Program-made: the position numbers and the translations under genes
The notes under the pieces: model-generated
Seen by the model: the letters and a program-made list of their open reading frames with translations, nothing else
Told to the model about the DNA's origin: nothing
The model's database searches: none
Part shown: one piece after another, positions 16,387-25,099 of the stretch
How positions within the stretch are numbered: the first letter of the stretch is position 1
Layout of the letters: the number at the start of each line of letters is the position of its first letter
NCBI RefSeq assembly: GCF_016918855.1
Contig: NZ_JADKYB010000018.1
Coordinates: forward strand, 1-64,000
DNA: 64,000 nt
From: Actinacidiphila acididurans
GTDB taxonomy: Bacteria; Actinomycetota; Actinomycetes; Streptomycetales; Streptomycetaceae
Direction: 5' to 3'

Positions 16387-17319
16387 ATGGCGGCAGCGGT
16401 GTCCACAGGCGGGCGGGGGACGGCGACAGGGCGGCGGGGCGGCCCGGTGGCCCGGGTGGCGGTCGCGGGGGTCGTGGCGGCCGCCGCGCTCGGTGCGGCG
16501 GCGCTGGGCACGGTCGTGCTGGCCGGGTGCGCGGGCCGGGTGGAGGGCAGCACGGCCGTGCCGGGCACGCCCCAGGACGCGGCGTTCGTCAGTACGCTGA
16601 GCGGCGCCGCCGACGCCCTGGTGGCGGCCGGCACCTCCCGGGTGGCCACCTCGATGCGGATGGCCAGCGGCGGCACCTGGCTCACCATCACCGGCACCGG
16701 CGGCTTCGACTACGCGGCCGGGCGCGGCCGGCTCACCGTCACCCTGCCCCGGGACGCGGCCGGCGTCCAGGAGCACAAGCCGATCACCGAACTGCTCACC
16801 CCCGGCGTGCTGTACATGAAGGACCGCGGTGAGGGCGTGCCGGCCGGCAAGTGGGTACGGGTGGACACCACCCGCCTGCCGGACCTGAACGTGGTCACCG
16901 GCGGCGCCACCGAACCGCTGGCCGCGGCCGAGTTGTTGCGCGGCGCCCAGGACGTGAAGTTCGTCGCACAGGAGACCCTGCCGGACGGCACCCGGGTGCG
17001 GCACTTCCGGGGCACCGCCGACATCGTCCGCGCCGCCGCCGCGGCACCCGCCCCCGCCCGGGCCGCCCTGGACGCCGCCGCGCGCGGCTTCGCGGTGACC
17101 CGGGTGCCCTTCGACGCCTGGCTCGACCCCTCGGGGCGGCTGCGCGAGCTGAGCCAGACCTTCACCTTCAGCGCGGCCGGTACCAGGCGCGGCGCAGGCC
17201 GGAACGCGACGGTGGTCTCGACCATCCGTTACGGCCACTTCGGCGCGCCGGTTTCGGTGATCATGCCCCGGCCTGCGGACATCTGGTCAGGAAAGATCGT
17301 TTCGGCACCCGCTGGGTAG
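16387..17319 (+). CDS. Lipoprotein, LppX/LprG-like
   Basis: Protein of 310 aa. A basic start and hydrophobic stretch (ALGAAALGTVVLAGC) end in a lipobox Cys. The mature part alternates beta-strand sequence (ATSMRMASGGTWLTITGTGGFDYAAGRGRLTV, ELLTPGVLYMKDRG, VPFDAWLDPSGRLRELSQTFTF), the pattern of the LppX_LprAFG fold that binds lipids in mycobacteria and is widespread in Streptomyces as lipoproteins of unknown role. Start ATG 16387 is chosen within a poorly marked start region; GTG 16342 is possible. It is divergent from the flavin oxidase. Confidence 0.72.
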   Translation: MAAAVSTGGRGTATGRRGGPVARVAVAGVVAAAALGAAALGTVVLAGCAGRVEGSTAVPGTPQDAAFVSTLSGAADALVAAGTSRVATSMRMASGGTWLTITGTGGFDYAAGRGRLTVTLPRDAAGVQEHKPITELLTPGVLYMKDRGEGVPAGKWVRVDTTRLPDLNVVTGGATEPLAAAELLRGAQDVKFVAQETLPDGTRVRHFRGTADIVRAAAAAPAPARAALDAAARGFAVTRVPFDAWLDPSGRLRELSQTFTFSAAGTRRGAGRNATVVSTIRYGHFGAPVSVIMPRPADIWSGKIVSAPAG

Positions 17320-17462
17320 GGGCCAGGCCCGGTCGGGCGACGCTAAATGGTCCTTCCGTGCCATGCGGCGGGGCACATTTGGTCCCTAGGCTTGTGGGCG
17401 GCCGTTGACGGGTGTACGGGCACGCGTACACCCGCGCTCCCCAGCGAGGAGGTGGTGTGCGC

Positions 17463-17663
17463 ATGCCGTCGTCCGGAACCACGGTGCAGGACGACCCGGT
17501 GGCCCTCGCCGAGATCGACCTGTTCGGCGAGCTGATGATCGCCGCGATCACCGCCGACGAGGAGCGGTTGAGCTTCGCCCGCATCGACGAGGTGCTCGAG
17601 GTCGGCCGGCCCGAGGCACTGTCCGGCGCACTGGAGGTCGGGCCGGCCGGCCCGGCGGGCTAG
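17463..17663 (+). CDS. Conserved small protein of unknown function
   Basis: Acidic protein of 66 aa, PSSGTTVQDDPVALAEIDLFGEL then MIAAITADEERLSFARIDEVLEV. It is predicted helical with no membrane segment. GAGGAGG (17446-17452) supports translation: the spacing is 10 nt to ATG 17463 and 4 nt to an in-frame GTG at 17457. No domain is recognised. Leu-rich helices with alternating charges suggest a small dimeric or partner-binding protein. It is convergent with csoR. Confidence 0.65.
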   Translation: MPSSGTTVQDDPVALAEIDLFGELMIAAITADEERLSFARIDEVLEVGRPEALSGALEVGPAGPAG

Positions 17664-17767
17664 AACCGGGCGGGACCGGGCGAACCGCCGCCGGCGCCGG
17701 GCAGTGCCCGGGCCGGAACCGGGCAGGGCGGCCGGAGAACCCCCGCCGCCCGTGGCGCCCGTACTCC

Positions 17768-18094
17768 TCAGGTCCGCAGCAGGCGGGCTATCGCCGCTGT
17801 CGCCTCCGCGACCTTCTCGTCGACGTCGGGGCCGCCGCCGGCCGCCGCGGCGGCCACGCAGTGGCGCAGGTGCTCCTCCAGGAGCTGGAGGGCGAAGGAC
17901 TGCAGCCCCTTGGTGCTGGCCGACACCTGGGTGAGGATGTCGATGCAGTAGACGTCTTCCTCGACCATCCGCTGCAGGCCCCGGATCTGGCCCTCGATCC
18001 GGCGCAGCCGCTTCAGATGGGACTCCTTGTCCTGGCTGTAGCCATGCGGTCCCAGCGGCTTCACAATCTCCCCCGCGACCCTTTCCGTGGTCAT
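17768..18094 (-). CDS. csoR: Copper-sensing transcriptional repressor CsoR
   Basis: Protein of 108 aa of the all-helical CsoR/RcnR family. The Cu(I) ligand set Cys-His-Cys is visible in EEDVYCIDILTQV and LLEEHLRHCV, with RRIEGQIRGLQRMV as the family signature helix. Such repressors release DNA on binding Cu(I) and control copper export genes. ATG 18094 is chosen; the upstream extension would run through the operator. A near-perfect CsoR operator lies 27 bp upstream (18121-18139), so it is probably autoregulated. No copA/copZ gene is adjacent, so its targets lie elsewhere. Confidence 0.93.
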   Translation of the reverse strand: MTTERVAGEIVKPLGPHGYSQDKESHLKRLRRIEGQIRGLQRMVEEDVYCIDILTQVSASTKGLQSFALQLLEEHLRHCVAAAAAGGGPDVDEKVAEATAAIARLLRT

Positions 18095-18120
18095 CCCGCC
18101 CGCCAGCCCTTCTGTCCCGT

Positions 18121-18139
18121 TATACCCCCGATGGGTATA
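18121..18139. promoter_or_regulatory. CsoR operator
   Basis: TATACCCCCGATGGGTATA has inverted TATACCC/GGGTATA arms, the known form of Streptomyces CsoR sites. It sits in the csoR promoter region and also upstream of the divergent DUF47-pitH operon (start 18286). Confidence 0.88.
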
Positions 18140-18285
18140 CCTTACCGAATCGATACTGAGTGCGAGGCATCCCCCGTCCGGGGGACGTTTGTCGATGGGC
18201 GACACTGGGTGACGCCGGTTAGCCGCGGCCGGATGATGCGCCTAGCATCATCGAGACCCGATACGAAGGACACCGAGGACCTCAC

Positions 18286-18906
18286 GTGCGCTTTCGTCTG
18301 ACCCCCAGGGAGACGAGCTTCTATGACATGTTCGCCGCATCCGCGGACAACATCGTCACCGGTTCGAAGCTCCTGATGGAACTGCTCGGGGCCGATCCGG
18401 CAACGAGGACCGAGATCTCGGAGCGGATGCGGGCGGCCGAGCACGCGGGGGACGACGCGACGCACGCGATCCTTCACCAGCTGAACTCCTCCTTCATCAC
18501 CCCTTTCGACCGGGAGGACATCTACACCCTGGCCGGGTCCCTCGACGACATCATGGACTACATGGAGGAGGCCGTTGACCTGGTCGTCCTCTACAACATC
18601 GAGGAACTCCCCAAGGGGGTCGAGCAGCAGATCGAGGTGCTGGCGCGGGCCGCGGAGCTGACCGCGGAGGCGATGCCCAACCTGCGCACGATGTCCAACC
18701 TCACCGAATACTGGATCGAGGTCAACCGGCTGGAGAACCAGGCCGACCAGATCCACCGCAAACTGCTCGCACACCTGTTCAACGGCAAGTACGACGCCAT
18801 CGAGGTCCTCAAGCTCAAGCAGATCGTCGATGTCCTGGAGGAGGCGGCGGACGCCTTCGAGCACGTCGCGAACACGGTGGAGACCATCGCGGTCAAGGAG
18901 TCCTGA
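18286..18906 (+). CDS. DUF47 (PhoU-like) phosphate transport accessory protein
   Basis: Protein of 206 aa of the DUF47/TIGR00153 family, related in fold to PhoU. Acidic helices typical of metal-binding PhoU-type bundles are visible (RMRAAEHAGDDATHAILHQL, FDREDIYTLAGSLDDIMDYMEEAVD, NRLENQADQIHRKLLAHLF). The GTG start at 18286 directly follows CTCAC. Its stop is followed 6 bp later by the pit gene. The pair is the classic DUF47-Pit low-affinity phosphate uptake operon, in which DUF47 modulates the transporter. Confidence 0.92.
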   Translation: MRFRLTPRETSFYDMFAASADNIVTGSKLLMELLGADPATRTEISERMRAAEHAGDDATHAILHQLNSSFITPFDREDIYTLAGSLDDIMDYMEEAVDLVVLYNIEELPKGVEQQIEVLARAAELTAEAMPNLRTMSNLTEYWIEVNRLENQADQIHRKLLAHLFNGKYDAIEVLKLKQIVDVLEEAADAFEHVANTVETIAVKES

Positions 18907-18912
18907 CCCGAC

Positions 18913-19905
18913 GTGGACACGTTCGCCCTGGTCGTGACCATCGCGGTCGCGCTGTTCTTCACCTACACCAACGGTTTCCACGACTCCGCCAACGCGATCG
19001 CCACCTCGGTGTCCACCCGGGCGCTGACCCCCAAGGCGGCGCTGGCGATGGCGGCCGTGATGAACCTGGCCGGCGCCTTCTTCGGGTCGGGCGTGGCCAA
19101 GACGGTGAGCAAGGGACTGATCGCCACCCCGCAGGGCCGGTCCGGGATGGCCATCCTCTTCGCGGCGCTGGCCGGGGCAGTGGCGTGGAACCTCGTCACC
19201 TGGTACTTCGGGCTGCCCTCGAGCTCCAGCCACGCGCTGTTCGGCGGCCTGGTGGGCGCCGCGCTGGCCGGCGGCGTCACCGTGCACTGGAACGGCGTCG
19301 TCGACAAGGTTGTCGCGCCGATGTTCCTGTCCCCGGTGGCCGGCCTGGTGGTCGGCTACCTGCTGATGCTGGGCATCCTGTGGTTCTTCCGCCGCTCCAG
19401 CCCGAACCGCACCAAGCGCGGCTTCCGGATAGCCCAGACCGTCTCGGCCGCCGCGATGGCGCTGGGCCACGGCCTCCAGGACGCCCAGAAGACCATGGGC
19501 GTGGTGGTCCTTGCGCTGGTGATCAACGACCCGTCCAAGGGCTTCGGCATCCCGGTGTGGGTCAAGCTGGTGTGCGCGCTGATGATGTCGCTGGGCACGT
19601 ACGCCGGCGGCTGGCGGATCATGCGCACCCTGGGCCGGCGGATCATCGAGGTCGACCCGCCGCAGGGCTTCGCCGCGGAGACCTCCTCGGCCGCCGTGCT
19701 CTACGTCACCGCGGTCTTCAACGCGCCGGTCTCCACCACGCACGTCATCACCGCGGCGATCATGGGCAGCGGCGCCACCAAGCGGATCAAGGCGGTGCGC
19801 TGGGGAGTGGCCCGCAGCATCGTCGCGGGCTGGTTCATCACGATGCCGGCCGCCGCGCTGGTCGCCGCCGGCTGCTACTGGCTGGTCCGCGTCGCCTTCG
19901 CCTGA
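18913..19905 (+). CDS. pitH: Low-affinity inorganic phosphate transporter (PiT family)
   Basis: Protein of 330 aa with about ten membrane segments. The duplicated PiT signatures are clear: FFTYTNGFHDSANAIATSVSTRAL near the N-terminus, and VSAAAMALGHGLQDAQKTMGVVVLAL in the second half, both with the conserved D and N residues. It imports phosphate (usually as a metal-phosphate complex) in symport with protons. In order and content it corresponds to PitH1 of S. coelicolor (SCO4138, from memory). It is convergent with pstB, separated by a strong hairpin. Confidence 0.93.
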   Translation: MDTFALVVTIAVALFFTYTNGFHDSANAIATSVSTRALTPKAALAMAAVMNLAGAFFGSGVAKTVSKGLIATPQGRSGMAILFAALAGAVAWNLVTWYFGLPSSSSHALFGGLVGAALAGGVTVHWNGVVDKVVAPMFLSPVAGLVVGYLLMLGILWFFRRSSPNRTKRGFRIAQTVSAAAMALGHGLQDAQKTMGVVVLALVINDPSKGFGIPVWVKLVCALMMSLGTYAGGWRIMRTLGRRIIEVDPPQGFAAETSSAAVLYVTAVFNAPVSTTHVITAAIMGSGATKRIKAVRWGVARSIVAGWFITMPAAALVAAGCYWLVRVAFA

Positions 19906-19970
19906 CCGCCGCCCGGACCGTAAACGCCCCGTTCCCCCACGTTCCGACAGCAGTGCCCGGACATGGATCA

Positions 19971-19999
19971 GGCCCCGCCCCCATGAAGGAGGCGGGGCC
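19971..19999. terminator. Bidirectional hairpin terminator between pit and pst operons
   Basis: GGCCCCGCC (19971-19979) pairs exactly with GGCGGGGCC (19991-19999) over an 11-nt loop. It lies between convergent genes. There is no U tract, as is usual in Streptomyces. Confidence 0.8.
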
Positions 20000-20046
20000 C
20001 GCGCCCTGCGGTGGCACCGCCATGCAGCACCGCACGGCGGTCCCGG

Positions 20047-20823
20047 TCAGCCGAAACGGCCGGAGATGTAGTCCTCGGTGGCCTGCACCGTGGGGTTGGA
20101 GAAGATCCGCTCGGTCTCGTCGATCTCGATGAGCTTGCCGGGCTGGCCGACCGCCGCCAGGTTGAAGAAGGCGGTACGGTCCGACACGCGCGCGGCCTGC
20201 TGCATGTTGTGGGTGACGATCACGATGGTGAACTGCGTCTTCAGCTCGCCGATCAGGTCCTCGATGGCGAGGGTGGAGATCGGGTCGAGCGCCGAGCACG
20301 GCTCGTCCATCAGCAGCACCTGCGGCTCGACCGCGATGGCGCGGGCGATGCACAGTCGCTGCTGCTGACCGCCGGACAGGCCCGAACCGGGCTTGTTCAG
20401 CCGGTCCTTGACCTCGTTCCAGAGGTTGGCGCCCTTGAGGGACTTCTCGACGATCGAGTCGAGTTCGCCCTTCTTGCGGATGCCGTTCAGCCGCAGACCC
20501 GCGGCCACGTTGTCGTAGATCGACATGGTCGGGAACGGGTTGGGCCGCTGGAAGACCATGCCGACCGTGCGGCGCACGGAGACCGGGTCGACCCCGGAGC
20601 CGTACAGGTTCTCGTCGTCCAGCAGCACCTTGCCCTCGACACGGGCACCGGGCACGACCTCGTGCATCCGGTTCAGGGTGCGCAGGAAGGTGGACTTGCC
20701 GCAGCCGGAAGGGCCGATGAAGGCGGTCACCGACCGCGGCTCGATGGTCATGGAGATGTCGTCGATGGCGCGGAAGGTGCCGTAGTAGGCCGACAGTCCG
20801 CTGACGTCGATTCGCTTGGCCAT
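20047..20823 (-). CDS. pstB: Phosphate ABC transporter ATP-binding protein PstB
   Basis: ATPase of 258 aa. Walker A is GPSGCGKST (residues 37-45), the signature motif LSGGQQQR, Walker B VLLMDEPCSALDP, and the switch His in IVIVTHNMQQAARVSD. The phrase CSALDPISTLAIEDLI is specific to PstB. It energises high-affinity phosphate uptake through PstCA. The start is ATG 20823; an upstream ATG at 20892 lies inside pstA. Fourth gene of pstSCAB. Confidence 0.96.
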   Translation of the reverse strand: MAKRIDVSGLSAYYGTFRAIDDISMTIEPRSVTAFIGPSGCGKSTFLRTLNRMHEVVPGARVEGKVLLDDENLYGSGVDPVSVRRTVGMVFQRPNPFPTMSIYDNVAAGLRLNGIRKKGELDSIVEKSLKGANLWNEVKDRLNKPGSGLSGGQQQRLCIARAIAVEPQVLLMDEPCSALDPISTLAIEDLIGELKTQFTIVIVTHNMQQAARVSDRTAFFNLAAVGQPGKLIEIDETERIFSNPTVQATEDYISGRFG

Positions 20824-20857
20824 GGTGGGGATCACTTCTCTTCTGCTGATGGCCGCG

Positions 20858-21937
20858 TCAGCGGCCCGTCTTGGGTGCCTTCCAACGGGCAATGGCGCGG
20901 GCCAGCGCGTTCAGGATCATCACGAACGCGATGAGCACCAGGGCTGCCGACCACGCGCGGTTGTAGCTCGGGTCGTTGCCGTTCGTGTACTGCTGGTAGA
21001 TGTAGTAGGGAAGCGACGACTGGGGCCCCTGGAAGGGGTTGTTGTTGATCACGTCGCTGCCGAACACCAGCAGGGCGATCGGGGCGCTCTCGCCGGCGAT
21101 ACGGGCGACAGCCAGCATGACACCGGTGGTGATACCGCCGACAGCCGTCGGGATGACCACCTTGGTGATCGTGCGCCACTTGGGCACACCCAGCGCCAGC
21201 GACGCCTCGCGCAGCTCGTTCGGGACGAGCTTGAGCATCTCCTCGGTGGAGCGCACCACGACGGGGAGCATCAGGATGGTCAGCGCCAGCGAGCCGGCGA
21301 AGCCCTCGTGCGGGGCCTGGCCGGTGGCCTCGAACCACACCGACAGGATGAACAGACCGGCCACGATGGACGGCACACCGGTCATGACGTCCACGAAGAA
21401 CGTCACCCAGCGGGCCAGCCGGCCCACCCCGTACTCGACCAGGTAGATCGCGGTGAGGATGCCGATCGGGGCGGCGATGGCGGTGGCGATGGCGACCTGC
21501 TCCAGGGTGCCGATGATGGCGTGGTACACGCCGCCGCCGGGCTGGATGGTCAGCACGTTGTTCATCGAGTGGGTCAGGAAGGTGCCGTCGAGCGCCTTGG
21601 AGCCCTTGCTGATCGTCGTCTGCACCAGCGAGTACAGCGGGATCACGGCCAGGATGAAGGAGGCCCAGATCAAGCTGGTGGCCACCCGGTCCTTGGCCTG
21701 GCGGCGGCCCTCGACCCGGGCGGTGATCGCGTAGGAGCCGGCCACGAACAGGAACAGGGCGAGCAGGCCCCACTGGATGTGGCTCTTCCAGCCGGCCGCG
21801 GCGCCGACACCGAAGCCGACCACTATGGCGCCGACCGCGATGCCCAGCGGGGCCCAGCGGGGCAGCCGGGCGGTGGCCAGCCGGCTGGGCGCGGGGGCGC
21901 CGGACAGCGGCTGCGCGTCGTTGACTACGTCGCTCAT
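20858..21937 (-). CDS. pstA: Phosphate ABC transporter permease PstA
   Basis: Protein of 359 aa. After a soluble lead of about 25 residues come two extra N-terminal segments, then the six-helix permease core with the EAA-like loop (ELREASLALGVPKWRTITKVVIPTAVGG). The segment ILTAIYLVEYG and LPVVVRSTEEMLKLVPNELREASLALG mark PstA. Start ATG 21937 overlaps the pstC stop by 4 bp (ATGA). Confidence 0.95.
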   Translation of the reverse strand: MSDVVNDAQPLSGAPAPSRLATARLPRWAPLGIAVGAIVVGFGVGAAAGWKSHIQWGLLALFLFVAGSYAITARVEGRRQAKDRVATSLIWASFILAVIPLYSLVQTTISKGSKALDGTFLTHSMNNVLTIQPGGGVYHAIIGTLEQVAIATAIAAPIGILTAIYLVEYGVGRLARWVTFFVDVMTGVPSIVAGLFILSVWFEATGQAPHEGFAGSLALTILMLPVVVRSTEEMLKLVPNELREASLALGVPKWRTITKVVIPTAVGGITTGVMLAVARIAGESAPIALLVFGSDVINNNPFQGPQSSLPYYIYQQYTNGNDPSYNRAWSAALVLIAFVMILNALARAIARWKAPKTGR

Positions 21938-22914
21938 GCGTTGGCCCCCGAGTACTCCTTGCGGCGCTGGATGATGATCCGGGCGGCGCCGTTGACCAGC
22001 AGGGTGATGATGAACAGCACCAGGCCGGAGGCGATCAGCGCGTCGCGGCCGAACTCGTCGGCCTCACCGAACTTGGCGACGATGTTCTGCGAGAAGGTGC
22101 CGCCGAGCGGGTCGAGGATGTGCCCGGACAGCTGCGGGGAGGCGGACAGCACGGTGGCCACCGCCATCGTCTCGCCGAGCGCGCGGCCCAGGCCCAGCAT
22201 GGAGGCCGAGATGATGCCGGAGCGGGCGAAGGGGAGCACCGACAGGCGGATGACCTCCCAGCGGGTCGCGCCGAGCGCGAGCGCCGCCTCCTCGTGCATC
22301 CGCGGCACCTGCCGGATCACCTCGCGGCTGACGTTGGTGATGATCGGCAGGATCATGATGGCCAGCAGGATGCCCACGGTGAACAGCGAGCGGGGCGCGG
22401 AGTTGGGGTCCTGCTTGTGGAAGATGTAGGTCCAGCCGAAGTACTTGTCCAGCCAGAGGTTCAGGCCTCTCAGGTGTGGCACCAGGAACAGGGCGCCCCA
22501 CAGGCCGTAGACGATGCTGGGCACCGCGGCGAGCAGGTCGATCACGTACGCGATGGGGCCGCCGAGCCGGCGGGGCGCGTAGTGCGTGATGAACAGGGCG
22601 ATGCCGACCGCGATCGGCACCGCGATGAGCATGGCGATGATCGAGCTGACGACGGTGCCGTACGCCAGGACCGCGACGCCGAAGACCGGCGGGTTCAGAC
22701 TGGCGTTCCACTCGAAGGTGGTCAGGAAGTTGCCGTGGTCCTTGGAGATCGCCTGGACCGCGCGGTAGGTCAGGAAGATGGCGATCGCGGCCATGACCAC
22801 GAGCAGGAAGATGCCCGAGCCGCGGGAGAGACCGGAGAAGATCCGGTCGCCCGGCCGCGTCACGGTCCGCGTTTTCTGCGGGGGAGCGGTAGGGGGTGGA
22901 GCGGTGGTTGTCAT
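21934..22914 (-). CDS. pstC: Phosphate ABC transporter permease PstC
   Basis: Protein of 326 aa with about six membrane segments. The permease signature loop is MHEEAALALGATRWEVIRLSVLPFARSGI, and APRRLGGPIAYVIDLLAAVPSIVYGLWG is typical of PstC. It forms the membrane channel with PstA. The N-terminus is a Thr/Pro-rich tail. It follows pstS by about 110 bp, so a partial terminator or processing between them is possible. Confidence 0.95.
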   Translation of the reverse strand: MTTTAPPPTAPPQKTRTVTRPGDRIFSGLSRGSGIFLLVVMAAIAIFLTYRAVQAISKDHGNFLTTFEWNASLNPPVFGVAVLAYGTVVSSIIAMLIAVPIAVGIALFITHYAPRRLGGPIAYVIDLLAAVPSIVYGLWGALFLVPHLRGLNLWLDKYFGWTYIFHKQDPNSAPRSLFTVGILLAIMILPIITNVSREVIRQVPRMHEEAALALGATRWEVIRLSVLPFARSGIISASMLGLGRALGETMAVATVLSASPQLSGHILDPLGGTFSQNIVAKFGEADEFGRDALIASGLVLFIITLLVNGAARIIIQRRKEYSGANA

Positions 22915-23023
22915 GGAGATTCTCCGGTCTGTGTGGGGGAGCCGGGGCTCCCCCGGCGGCGGTGCACCGGATGTACGACGGGCCCCGCGGCGATGGTGCG
23001 TGCCGCGGGACCCGTCGCCTGGA

Positions 23024-24187
23024 TCAGGAAAGGGCCGTGATGGCCGACTGGACCTTGGTGGCGATCTCGGTCGGCAGCGGCGCGTAGCCGGCCGAGGAGA
23101 GCATGCCCTGGCCCTGGCTGCTGGCGATGTAGTTCAGGAAGGACTTGGTCAGCGGCAGGGTGCTGGCCTTGTTGCCCTTGTCGCAGGCGATCTCGTAGGT
23201 CACCAGGACGATCGGGTAGGCGTTGGCGGCCTTGGTGGTGTAGGCGCCGCTGAGGTCCAGGGACAGGTCGGCACCGGTGCCGACGACCTTCGCGGAGGCG
23301 ATGCCCGCGGAGGCGTTGGCGGAGGTGGCCTCGACCGGCTGCGGGGCGCCGGTGTTGATCTTCACCGTCGGGATGCTGCTGGCGGTCGCGTAGGACAGCT
23401 CGAAGTAACCGATGGAGCCGGCGGTCTGCTTGACCAGGCCCGCCACGCCGGAGGACTTGGCAGCCGCCTGGCCGCCCTTGCCCGCCCACGCCTTGGCGTG
23501 CTCGTACGGCCACGCGGCCGGGGCGGCACCCTTCAGGTACTTGGTGAAGTTGTCGGTGGTGCCCGACTCGTCCTGGCGGTGCACGGTCTGGATCTTGGTG
23601 CTCGGCAGGTTGACGCCCGGGTTGAGCTTCTTGATGGCGGCGTCGTTCCAGGTGGTGATCTGGCTGTTGAAGATCTTGGCCAGGGTGGTGGCGTCCAGCA
23701 CCAGGTTGTTCACGCCGGGCAGGTTGTAGCCGACCGCGATCGGGCCGCCGACCATCGGCAGGTCGATGCCCGTGCCACCGGCGCAGACCTTCTTGGAGGA
23801 GGCGACCTCTTCCGGCTTCAGCGGGGAGTCGGAGCCGGCGAAGGCGTCCGTGCCCTGGTTGAAGTCGACGATGCCCTCGCCGGAGGACGAGGGCTTGTAG
23901 TTGATGGAGGCGCCGGAGCAGGCCTGCTGGTAGTTCTTCACCCACGCCTCGATGGCGTTCTGCTGGGCGGTCGAGCCGGAGGCCAGGACCTGGCCGGTGG
24001 CGCAGGAGATGCCCGAAGCGTTCGCGGAGCTGCTCGTGGTGCTGCCGCCCGCGGAGGCGCTGGCGCTCGGCGTGGAGTTGCTGCTGCTGTTGTTGTCCGA
24101 ACCGCAGGCGGTCAGGACCAGCGCGCCGGTAACCGCGACCGCGCCGACGGTCAGAGCGCGCAGTCCGTTCTTACGCTGAAGCTTCAC
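23024..24187 (-). CDS. pstS: Phosphate-binding lipoprotein PstS
   Basis: Protein of 387 aa. The signal peptide LRALTVGAVAVTGALVLTAC ends in a lipobox Cys and a Ser/Asn-rich linker. The mature part has PstS phosphate-site motifs (SSGEGIVDFNQGTDAFAGSDSPL, HRQDESGTTDNFTKYL, GSIGYFELSYA). It captures phosphate outside the membrane for PstCAB. GTG 24187 is chosen, preceded by GGAAGGAAC; an in-frame upstream ATG would put 23 unsuitable residues before the signal peptide. A strong PHO box upstream makes it a PhoP-regulon gene. Confidence 0.96.
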   Translation of the reverse strand: MKLQRKNGLRALTVGAVAVTGALVLTACGSDNNSSSNSTPSASASAGGSTTSSSANASGISCATGQVLASGSTAQQNAIEAWVKNYQQACSGASINYKPSSSGEGIVDFNQGTDAFAGSDSPLKPEEVASSKKVCAGGTGIDLPMVGGPIAVGYNLPGVNNLVLDATTLAKIFNSQITTWNDAAIKKLNPGVNLPSTKIQTVHRQDESGTTDNFTKYLKGAAPAAWPYEHAKAWAGKGGQAAAKSSGVAGLVKQTAGSIGYFELSYATASSIPTVKINTGAPQPVEATSANASAGIASAKVVGTGADLSLDLSGAYTTKAANAYPIVLVTYEIACDKGNKASTLPLTKSFLNYIASSQGQGMLSSAGYAPLPTEIATKVQSAITALS

Positions 24188-24301
24188 CTTCGTGTGTTCC
24201 TTCCGAGAGCCCGCCGGTGGACGGCGAAGCAGAGGGTTGAGGTTTTCTGCATCCACCCGGCGGCACAGTGCCCACCGGTACGGCCGAAATTAGGCAGATC
24301 A

Positions 24302-24341
24302 GGTGAAGCGACCCTCGGGGGATGGTGAACGGGAGGTGAAC
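24302..24341 (-). promoter_or_regulatory. PHO box (PhoP-binding direct repeats) upstream of pstS
   Basis: On the minus strand GTTCACC occurs at 24341-24335 and 24330-24324, exactly 11 bp apart, and CTTCACC at 24308-24302, exactly two 11-bp steps further on. This is the phased direct-repeat structure of Streptomyces PHO boxes. It lies 115-154 bp upstream of the pstS start. Confidence 0.92.
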
Positions 24342-24451
24342 CTCGTCCATCAGGGTGGTGGCGCACTTTTTTCGCGTCACACAGAGCGTCGTACGAGTGA
24401 CACATGCGGTTTACGGATTAGATGGGGTCACGACCGCGTAACGTTACGGTT

Positions 24452-25047
24452 TCAGCGCGCGTAGAAGACTCGCAGGAAAGCGTCGACGAGCGGGCGGTCG
24501 CGTTCGTGGGTGAGCCGCGCTCGAGCGGCGGCCGGACTCAGCCACACGACCGCGTCCACCTCGCGGCTGGGCTCGAAGCGGCCGGCGACCGCGCGCGCGG
24601 CCCAGTACCGCACTTCCTTGGGCCGGCCGTCGACCAGATAGTGGGTGGGCGGCAGCGGTGCGCCCAGCTCGCACTCCATCCCCGTTTCCTCGCGGGTCTC
24701 GCGCACCGCGGCCGCCGCGAACTCCTCGCCCCGCTTGAGCTTGCCCTTGGGCCAGCTCCAGTCGTCGTAACGCGGGCGGTGCACCAGCGCGAGCCGCGGG
24801 GGGGCGGCGGGCGGGTCGGCCGGCCGTGGGCGGGCGCGCCGCGCCACAGCACCACGCCGGCGGCGCGCACGACCTCCGCCCGATCACGCCGGTCGTACGT
24901 ATCGCGCTCGTCGTGCCGGTCGTGGCCGTCGCGATCGCGTTCGCCGTGCTCGTCGCGCTGATGGGGCTGGTCGTGCGGCACGCGCTCGTCATGCGGCACG
25001 TGCTGGTCGTGCTGCGCCTGGTGCTCCTGGTGTTCCGGTCGAGTCAT
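24452..25047 (-). pseudogene. NUDIX hydrolase, frameshifted as read
   Basis: The catalytic part (24847-24452) carries a complete Nudix box (GKLKRGEEFAAAAVRETREE then TGM). The first strand of the domain, EVVRAAGVVLWRGAP, lies in another frame that is open from ATG 25047. The two frames meet at a run of seven G (24798-24804, plus strand); adding one G joins them. The joined product has a very polar His/Asp/Arg-rich N-terminal extension of about 60 residues. As read, only a short product without the first strand could be made from within. It follows the CHAD gene by 52 bp. The cause may be a sequencing error in the homopolymer, a real mutation or phase variation. MutT-type nucleotide or inositol-phosphate hydrolysis is the family role. 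Confidence 0.75.
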
Positions 25048-25099
25048 ACCTGCCCGTGCGTTCCCCGTGTACGTGGCTGTCGTGCGGTCGCCTGCTCCG

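Noticed and set aside
13727..17238. Long minus-strand frames overlapping PAP2 and flavin oxidase genes
   Set aside because: Frame shadows typical of high-GC DNA; only the part starting at 16146 encodes a recognisable protein.
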